From Gammaproteobacteria bacterium (GTDB lineage: Bacteria; Pseudomonadota; Gammaproteobacteria; SZUA-152): 60,954 nt of DNA. The translations under genes and the position numbers were made by a program. The notes under the pieces were generated by a model. The model was not told where the DNA came from. It saw nothing but the letters and a program-made list of their open reading frames with translations, and did no database searches. This document shows positions 57,017 to 60,954 of the stretch, piece after piece; positions within the stretch are counted from its first letter, which is position 1, and every line of letters starts with the position of its first letter. The stretch spans positions 1 to 60,954 of the forward strand of contig JAADGF010000101.1 of assembly GCA_013152545.1 (NCBI GenBank), read 5' to 3'.

Positions 57017-58110
57017 TGTCGTACCCGAGTGTAGGGAAAATGAATGGTTAATTGGTATTGGTTTCCCTGTTGCGTTGTTGTCAGCATGCCTTTATTGCCA
57101 TACAGGGCGGAAAGCCGTTGCTTAATGTTTTCCTGCGCCATTCTGTTACCTGTTCGCTGTGAAGGGCGGGTGTATTCGGGTACCGGGTTCATGATGGTAA
57201 TGGTAATCTGGCCATTTTTCAATGTACCATGAATGTGTATTGTGCCTCCCTCAAGTATATGTTCGAGACCATGATAAATCGCATTTTCCAGCAATGGTTG
57301 TAGGGTGAGTTGTGGGATTAAGGCGTCGTCTGGTAGGTTGTCGACATGCCATTCCACCCGTAATCGATCGCTCATGCGTAATTTCTCAATGTGCAAATAA
57401 CGACGCGCCAGTTCCCGTTCATTCTTAATCGGTACCTCATAGCTCGTGTCTGCCAGGGTGCCCCGAAACAGATCGGCAAGATCCTCTATGGCTTCTTCCG
57501 CTACGGCTGGCTGGGTTCTGGTGAGGCTTGCAATCGTGTTCAGGCTATTAAACAAGAAGTGTGGCCGAATACGTGATTGCAGTGCCTGGATGCGTGCCTG
57601 GGATTTAGCTTCGAGGTTCTGTGCCCACTGGTGCTGAACATAAAAATAGCGCAATACCACGGCGGATACAATGGCACTGATACCTAAATTGCGCAGCAGG
57701 AAATCACTATACCAGTCAAGCCTAGCGAGGTCTGTTACGGTTAACCAGCGTATTGTCCAGTAGGTGACTTGGCTCACAATTGTCGTGGTTGAAATAAGAA
57801 TCAGGTAACTGGCGGTGGCGGCGAATGTGTCATTCGATTTTCGCAGCCATGGCCTAAGAAGGCAAAGTACACCGGCACTAATGAGCGCTACCCACTGAAC
57901 AAATAAAGAAATCACGCCGAGTTCTTCCCAGCGTGTGCCGCCAGTGTCCATTGGTGCTAACGTCAGCACAATGGCGAGTAATTCAGCAATCAGGATTACG
58001 GCAAAGACCATCTGCACATTACAAAAGTCTGGTAGAAAAAAATCGTTAGCCATTGATGCACTTTTGTCTGTGCGAGGGCCTGTGTCGGGGTTTTTGTTCA
58101 ACTCTTTCAT
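57013..58110 (-). CDS. algZ: Sensor histidine kinase AlgZ (FimS), LytS family
   Basis: I start at ATG 58110 (MKELNKNPDTG, 365 residues), because AlgZ from Pseudomonas is 358 residues and the next part DFFLPDFCNVQMVFAVILIA is the conserved N-terminus; the frame opens further to 58290, and MANDFFLPDF at about 58053 is also possible. Several membrane helices (about 40-160) precede the kinase motif SRIRPHFLFNSLNTIASL (His about 184), then N-box LLENAIYHGLEHI. This family lacks the typical HATPase G2 box. It is the partner of algR (4-bp overlap). Confidence 0.88.
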   Translation of the reverse strand: MKELNKNPDTGPRTDKSASMANDFFLPDFCNVQMVFAVILIAELLAIVLTLAPMDTGGTRWEELGVISLFVQWVALISAGVLCLLRPWLRKSNDTFAATASYLILISTTTIVSQVTYWTIRWLTVTDLARLDWYSDFLLRNLGISAIVSAVVLRYFYVQHQWAQNLEAKSQARIQALQSRIRPHFLFNSLNTIASLTRTQPAVAEEAIEDLADLFRGTLADTSYEVPIKNERELARRYLHIEKLRMSDRLRVEWHVDNLPDDALIPQLTLQPLLENAIYHGLEHILEGGTIHIHGTLKNGQITITIMNPVPEYTRPSQRTGNRMAQENIKQRLSALYGNKGMLTTTQQGNQYQLTIHFPYTRVRQ

Positions 58111-58318
58111 TTTTATAAAGTTTTTGTTGTTTAAGTCGGTGTCCCTTGTTCGCCTGCAATGGAAATACGTTGGCAAAAGTAAGGCAGCACTGTGATTCGT
58201 GTCGGCATTTTGTCGCATGGCGAATTCATTGATGCAATGAATAGACGCAGGCCATGCAATATAGTGCCAATATCGACTATACTGCGCCATACCTAAATGT
58301 ACCTAATGAGTAAGCAAT

Positions 58319-59719
58319 ATGAGCAAAAAAGATAAAACCGTCGTAAAGCCCTGGGGTGGGCGCTTCACAGAGCCTACCAATACCTTTGTAGAGGCATTTA
58401 CCGCATCAGTAACGTTTGATAAACGGCTTTATGCCCATGATATTGCTGGCTCCATTGCCCATGCACGTATGTTGGCCCATGTGGGGGTGCTCACCAGCGA
58501 GGAATATGAGGCGATTGTTGAGGGCTTGCAAGCCATTCAGGATGACATCGAAAAAGGTCATTTTGTGTGGGATATCGCTCTGGAAGACGTGCACATGAAT
58601 ATCGAAGCATCGTTGACGCAACGAATCGGTGATACCGGTAAAAAATTACATACTGGCCGTTCGCGTAATGATCAGGTTGCGACGGACATTCGTTTATATG
58701 TGCGTGAGGAAATTGATGCCATCAATACACAATTGTTACGTCTGCAAACTAATTTGGTGGATCTGGCAGAACAACAGTTGGATACTATTATGCCGGGGTT
58801 CACCCATCTACAAACAGCGCAACCGGTTACTTTTGGTCATCACTTGTTAGCTTGGTTTGAAATGTTAAAGCGGGATAGTGGGCGGCTTGCAGATTGCCGC
58901 TCGCGAGTGAATATAATGCCGCTGGGGGCGGCGGCGTTGGCGGGTACGAGTTATCCGATTAACCGAAATTATGTGGCTGAGTTATTGGGGTTTAATGATG
59001 TCGCAAAAAATTCTCTTGACGCGGTGAGTGATCGGGATTTTGCGATAGAGTTTGTTGCTGCGTGTTCATTAATTATGACGCACTTATCGCGTTGTTCTGA
59101 AGAACTGATTCTTTGGATGTCGGCCCAATTTGATTTTGTTGAGATTGGGGATAGTTTTTGTACGGGGTCCTCGATAATGCCACAAAAGAAAAACCCGGAT
59201 GTTCCCGAATTGATACGGGGGAAGACGGGGCGTATTAACGGCCATCTGGTGGCGTTGCTTACCCTCATGAAAGGACAGCCACTGGCTTACAATAAAGATA
59301 ACCAGGAAGACAAAGAGCCCTTGTTTGATACGGTGGATAATGTTAAAGCCAGTTTGCGGGTGTTTGCGGATATGATTCCCACGATTAAAGTGAATGCAGG
59401 TAATATGAGAGAAGCGGCATTGCGTGGTTTTTCAACAGCGACTGATCTGGCGGATTACCTCGTCACGAAAGGCATGCCCTTTCGTGATGCACATGAAGTT
59501 GTCGGTAAAGCAGTACGACAAGGCATTATTCTCGGTAAGGACCTGGCGGAGATGAGTCTGCCAGAATTGCAACAATTTTCCGGTGTGATCCAGTCGGATG
59601 TCCATGAGGTATTGACTCTGGAGGGTTCGATAGCATCGCGGGATCACATTGGCGGCACTGCACCGAATCAAGTGAAAAATGCCATTGAATCTGCCCGGGA
59701 GTGGTTGTCAGGTCTTTGA
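58319..59719 (+). CDS. argH: Argininosuccinate lyase
   Basis: ArgH cleaves argininosuccinate to arginine and fumarate, the last step of arginine biosynthesis. The 466-residue protein has the fumarase/aspartase signature [12 protein letters not shown] (about 282-293), the [13 protein letters not shown] loop and the catalytic-His motif [10 protein letters not shown]-like TFGHHLLAW. Start [19 protein letters not shown] is typical. It is divergent from algZ, as in Pseudomonas, and overlaps the convergent VOC gene by 12 bases. Confidence 0.96.
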   Translation: MSKKDKTVVKPWGGRFTEPTNTFVEAFTASVTFDKRLYAHDIAGSIAHARMLAHVGVLTSEEYEAIVEGLQAIQDDIEKGHFVWDIALEDVHMNIEASLTQRIGDTGKKLHTGRSRNDQVATDIRLYVREEIDAINTQLLRLQTNLVDLAEQQLDTIMPGFTHLQTAQPVTFGHHLLAWFEMLKRDSGRLADCRSRVNIMPLGAAALAGTSYPINRNYVAELLGFNDVAKNSLDAVSDRDFAIEFVAACSLIMTHLSRCSEELILWMSAQFDFVEIGDSFCTGSSIMPQKKNPDVPELIRGKTGRINGHLVALLTLMKGQPLAYNKDNQEDKEPLFDTVDNVKASLRVFADMIPTIKVNAGNMREAALRGFSTATDLADYLVTKGMPFRDAHEVVGKAVRQGIILGKDLAEMSLPELQQFSGVIQSDVHEVLTLEGSIASRDHIGGTAPNQVKNAIESAREWLSGL

Positions 59720-60082
59720 TGGTGAATGTTTCTCAAATAAACCCACCCGATTATCGTCCGGGTCGGTGATTTGCGCATAGCAGCCGCCGTAGTTAGGGAT
59801 ATCGGTAATATCCACGACTGTTTTCGCATTTAATATAAGGGCCTGGTCCAGGATTGATGCAATGTTCGCAACTTCAATAAAGGCGTGGCAGGTTTGGCTG
59901 GCAATCACCGTGTTGATGCGCAACAGACCCACGCAGGGGCCACCGTGTTGCTCCGGGGTGAATAAGGAATAGTTTTTGCCATGCCGTTGGAAGCGCCAGC
60001 CAAATAACCGCTGAAAAAACAGCTCGCTCCGAGCAAGATCGGTGCAGGACCATTCAATATGTGAGACAAAGGGACTTTTCAT
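59708..60082 (-). CDS. VOC-superfamily (glyoxalase/bleomycin-resistance) protein
   Basis: The 124-residue protein has one complete VOC pair of beta-alpha-beta modules: [26 protein letters not shown] at the start and [20 protein letters not shown] near the end. Metal ligands could be His8 and the C-terminal Glu in GLFEKH. Substrate is unknown; family members include glyoxalases, dioxygenases and resistance proteins. It converges with argH, overlapping by 12 bases, so the two messages are antisense at their ends. Confidence 0.85.
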   Translation of the reverse strand: MKSPFVSHIEWSCTDLARSELFFQRLFGWRFQRHGKNYSLFTPEQHGGPCVGLLRINTVIASQTCHAFIEVANIASILDQALILNAKTVVDITDIPNYGGCYAQITDPDDNRVGLFEKHSPSKT

Positions 60083-60109
60083 GATTTTTACTCGCGGCCT
60101 AAGGAGTCT

Positions 60110-60281
60110 GTCCGAGAATAGCAGTCGTTGCGAGAGAACGCCATTTTGAGTCTATTTTTTCGATTGCATCAGGTACCTATTTTTGGCATTCCAGCATGAA
60201 AGTTTTTGTTTTGCAATCGCAGGCAAGACACCGTGAACGTTGTTTTCCATGTTCGTTTTTGCCCGCTTTTACAATTTCGGT
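60110..60281 (-). pseudogene. IS1-family InsA-like zinc-finger fragment, with in-frame stop
   Basis: Read on minus, STEIVKAGKNEHGKQRSRCL-ACDCKTKTFMLECQK resembles the zinc-binding N-terminus of IS1 InsA (second CxxC present; the first is lost). After a stop at 60177 the similarity continues as VPDAIEKI, as in the family's next segment (LPEVKxxI). No InsB part follows. It is a truncated remnant, beside a truncated GST gene that it may have helped to break. Confidence 0.45.
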
Positions 60282-60336
60282 ACTGTACGTCGATACAGTG
60301 AAAAACGAGGGAGTCTTGCTCCAATGATCGGTCTGG

Positions 60337-60663
60337 GTGATGATGAAACTTGAAAAACACATTGAAACGGCATCACTTCACGTCACCTGGTTTGATGCAA
60401 AGATGCGCGATCCCGACATCGCTGCGAGTGAACAGGTCGGCCTGACGATGCTTGAACAGGCGATCACGGGCAACGACTTCCTAGTGGTCAAGCGCTTCAT
60501 AATTGCCGACTTGATCGTCAGCGAAGTGCTCACTAATTTGGTCCATGCTGGGCTGGATTTGCGTCCTTTCCCCGCCATCAATAACCACCTGAAAATGAAT
60601 CGGTCGCAAGCTTCAGCCAAAAAGGCTTTCGCCGCCGATATCATCCAGCCCTACCTAACCTGA
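60337..60663 (+). pseudogene. Glutathione S-transferase C-terminal fragment
   Basis: The 108-residue frame matches only the all-helical C-terminal GST domain: SEQVGLTMLEQAITGNDFLV, the conserved N-capping-box-like IADLIVSEVLTNL and FPAINNHLKMNRSQASAKKA. The N-terminal thioredoxin-like, glutathione-binding domain is absent, its place taken by the IS1-like scrap. The frame is probably a 5'-truncated pseudogene. Base composition rises visibly from here on compared with the rest of the window, which suggests separate origin. Confidence 0.55.
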
Positions 60664-60670
60664 CTGCGCG

Positions 60671-60954
60671 ATGACGTCACAATGGAGACGCTTGGCATTG
60701 TCCACGCAGGGGCTGGCGTCGCAGCAGCAGTTTGGTGCAGGCTTGTCTGGAACGCGCAGCGCAATCGAGCATCTTGGTTATGTGCAAATTGATACGCTAT
60801 CGGTGGTCGAACGCGCACATCACCATGTATTGTGGAACCGGGTGCCGGGCTATGACCCAACCTACTTGAACCAGCTGATCAGCGAGCAGCACATCTTTGA
60901 GTATTGGTACCATGCTGCTTCGTATCTGCCAATGCGCGACTACCGTTATGCGCT
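60671..60954 (+). CDS. YcaQ-type winged-helix DNA glycosylase, start only
   Basis: An open frame begins at ATG 60671 and runs past the window end (94 codons visible). It reads MTSQWRRLALSTQGLA, then GTRSAIEHLGYVQIDTLSVV, ERAHHHVLWNRVPGYDP and FEYWYHAASYLPMRDYR. These are hallmarks of the YcaQ/AlkX (HTH_42) family, DNA glycosylases that unhook interstrand crosslinks. The QIDT segment holds residues of the QΦ[DQ] type catalytic motif (Gln-Ile-Asp). The preceding GST fragment ends eight bases upstream. Confidence 0.8.
   Translation, partial: MTSQWRRLALSTQGLASQQQFGAGLSGTRSAIEHLGYVQIDTLSVVERAHHHVLWNRVPGYDPTYLNQLISEQHIFEYWYHAASYLPMRDYRYA

Overview
The window looks like a chromosomal segment of a marine or particle-associated gammaproteobacterium, probably close to the Cellvibrionales (Saccharophagus/Teredinibacter-like). 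This rests on synteny (ibaG-murA-his genes-tatABC, ilvA/rpiA divergent, argH divergent from algZR, zur-znuACB), short-form HisG, and AT-leaning sequence with unusually long spacers. No rRNA, tRNA, CRISPR or intact transposase gene was seen.

Layout. 1-900: IS110-family scrap and a complete 175-bp inverted-repeat element (family A). 901-13179: ibaG, murA, nine his genes (G, D, C, B, H, A, F, I, E), a HIT protein and tatABC, all on +. 13308-13558: a second inverted-repeat element, then yggX. 13931-18566 (minus): ATP-grasp ligase, A-type Fe-S carrier, pentapeptide protein, membrane diguanylate cyclase, one unknown. 19469-28742 (+): nine genes combining three TPR proteins, two other exported proteins, a TolQ/ExbB homologue, two ExbD/TolR homologues and a TonB-like protein. 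28842-30052 (minus): SprA-like HEAAH protein and a small flagellar-rod-like protein. 30349-36085 (minus): a cytochrome-c-motif protein, a LamG/CxxCH lipoprotein and a Tat-targeted DUF1501 protein. 37118-41760: small membrane protein, EVE protein, ilvA, rpiA, and a membrane-anchored putative metzincin. 42688-46548: Hanks-type kinase and a DUF2799 lipoprotein lying between copies of the inverted-repeat elements. 46885-50054: Zur operator and zur-znuA-znuC-znuB. 50442-60082: DUF349 coiled-coil protein, rep, algR, algZ, argH, VOC protein. 60110-60954: IS1-like scrap, truncated GST and the start of a YcaQ-type gene in visibly GC-richer DNA.

How it works together. The his block encodes the pathway from PRPP/ATP to histidine except HisZ and histidinol-phosphatase. 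TatABC could export the Tat-signal DUF1501 protein at 30349. The 19469-28742 cluster is the strongest candidate for an under-described system: an AglRQS/Glt-like proton-driven envelope machine in which one ExbD subunit has Asn where the other has the ion-carrying Asp. Its client and role cannot be read from sequence.

A second theme is small non-coding elements: four kinds of inverted-repeat sequence (A; B; the 251-bp element; a motif ending in ATATACCC) are scattered in intergenic DNA, including within operons, and explain part of the low coding density.
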